Shown here in pieces: positions 6,395-7,127 of a stretch of 7,127 nucleotides of DNA (the first letter of the stretch is position 1; each line of letters begins with the position of its first letter). The DNA comes from CAJQQY01 sp045104975 (GTDB taxonomy: Bacteria; Bacteroidota; Bacteroidia; Chitinophagales; Saprospiraceae). A program made the translations under genes and the position numbers. Below the pieces are notes generated by a model. That model was not told the DNA's origin and searched no databases. It saw only the letters and a program-made list of their open reading frames with translations. Where the stretch lies: assembly GCA_045104975.1 (NCBI GenBank), contig JBGCCY010000281.1, forward strand, positions 1-7,127. Direction: 5' to 3'.

Positions 6395-7127
6395 ATGGTT
6401 ACACCGAAAACAATTGGAATCGAAAAAAATGGTGGTTCTATTCCTTTGGAAAAAAGAAGACATGACCTTCATGTGATGGTTCCTGTAAAAAATGAAATCA
6501 GAAAAGTGGAAGCTTTTGACGCTACACCAGTTTTAAATAAAGCCGAAGAAATTATAGGGGAATCCAATTCTACCTTTGAGTTTCTTAGACTTGCAAGAGT
6601 ATTGTTAGAAGGAAATAATTCAGTCGTTCGGACTTTGGAAAAAGAAGAAGCATTGTATTATGTCAATCGAGGAAGGGCATTAATAACTATTGGTAATGAT
6701 ATTTATCCATTAGGAAAAGGAGATGTTATTTATGTTGGGATTGATTCTTCTGTAGAAATTTCAACTGGAAAAGGTTGCGATGTCAGCGAGTTCAAAGCAG
6801 TAAAATGCCATACCAAATATCCAGTTCAATTAGTGAAACATACGGACATCGAAGGAACAGAATTAGCAGCAGATTTAGGAAATAAAAGACCAACCTCTAA
6901 GCGTACCGTTTTTAAATTAGTTGATAAAAATGTTCAATGCAATCGATTATTATTTGGGGACACTTATATGGCTAGTCGAGGTGGAGTAGGGAGCTACCCA
7001 CCTCATTTTCATGGGCCTGATGGACCACATGGTTTGGGTAAAAATGCCAAGGAAGAAATTTATCATTTTAGATGTGAGTCTGATATCGAAGGAGACATCC
7101 CTTATGTTTTACAAAACTGTGCTTTGC
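6395..7127 (+). CDS. KduI/IolB-family cupin isomerase, 3' end cut by window edge
   Basis: Cytoplasmic sugar-acid ketol-isomerase of the KduI/IolB bicupin family; 244 codons are present and the frame is open at the edge. The start is fixed by an in-frame TAA touching the ATG. The N-terminal half is a degenerate cupin (for example ALYYVNRGRALITIG, then PLGKGDVIYVG). The second cupin has RTVFKLVD, then GSYPPHFH (199-206), then KEEIYHFR (219-226). H204, H206 and a glutamate (E220 or E221) are the likely metal ligands; the fourth, a histidine near position 245 or later, would lie beyond the window. The SYPPHxH and EEIY motifs and the roughly 13-residue insertion between them are IolB-like (5-deoxy-glucuronate isomerase), unlike the compact HTHxxxxE site of E. 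coli KduI. Yet the pectate lyase and kduD neighbours predict the KduI reaction, DKI to DKII. Family is secure; substrate is inferred from context. Confidence 0.88.
   Translation, partial: MVTPKTIGIEKNGGSIPLEKRRHDLHVMVPVKNEIRKVEAFDATPVLNKAEEIIGESNSTFEFLRLARVLLEGNNSVVRTLEKEEALYYVNRGRALITIGNDIYPLGKGDVIYVGIDSSVEISTGKGCDVSEFKAVKCHTKYPVQLVKHTDIEGTELAADLGNKRPTSKRTVFKLVDKNVQCNRLLFGDTYMASRGGVGSYPPHFHGPDGPHGLGKNAKEEIYHFRCESDIEGDIPYVLQNCAL

Overview
The window looks like a polysaccharide (pectin) utilisation region from a member of the Bacteroidota. It is AT-rich. The regulator is a hybrid two-component system of the type characteristic of that phylum, a TAnnTTTG promoter element lies upstream of it, and no Shine-Dalgarno-like purine block decides any of the starts.

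Layout: (1) Positions 1-4205, minus strand, hold one very long open gene. It encodes a hybrid two-component system (HTCS) protein: periplasmic beta-propeller sensor, Y_Y_Y-type domain, one membrane span, histidine kinase, receiver and AraC-type DNA-binding domain. The frame is unbroken but leaves the left edge inside the last helix-turn-helix, so the end of the protein is missing. (2) Positions 4206-4460 are a 255-bp divergent intergenic region. It holds a probable HTCS promoter, a pair of related sites in opposite orientation (core TAGGTGAAAA), and a small palindrome before the first plus-strand gene. (3) From 4461 onward there are three plus-strand genes with gaps of 39 and 44 bp: a secreted family-PL10 pectate lyase, a KduD-type 2-dehydro-3-deoxy-D-gluconate 5-dehydrogenase, and a KduI/IolB-family cupin isomerase cut by the right edge.

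Proposed logic (inference from family knowledge and order): the exported lyase cleaves polygalacturonate by beta-elimination. The unsaturated uronate products rearrange to 5-keto-4-deoxyuronate (DKI), the cupin isomerase turns this into 2,5-diketo-3-deoxygluconate (DKII), and KduD reduces that to 2-keto-3-deoxygluconate (KDG). The HTCS would sense a pectin-derived oligosaccharide in the periplasm and activate the divergent operon. No SusC/SusD pair, KdgK/KdgA, tRNA, rRNA, mobile element or CRISPR array is visible.

The points most worth attention are the isomerase, whose sequence is IolB-like although its neighbours predict a KduI role, and the paired candidate operator sites between the divergent genes.
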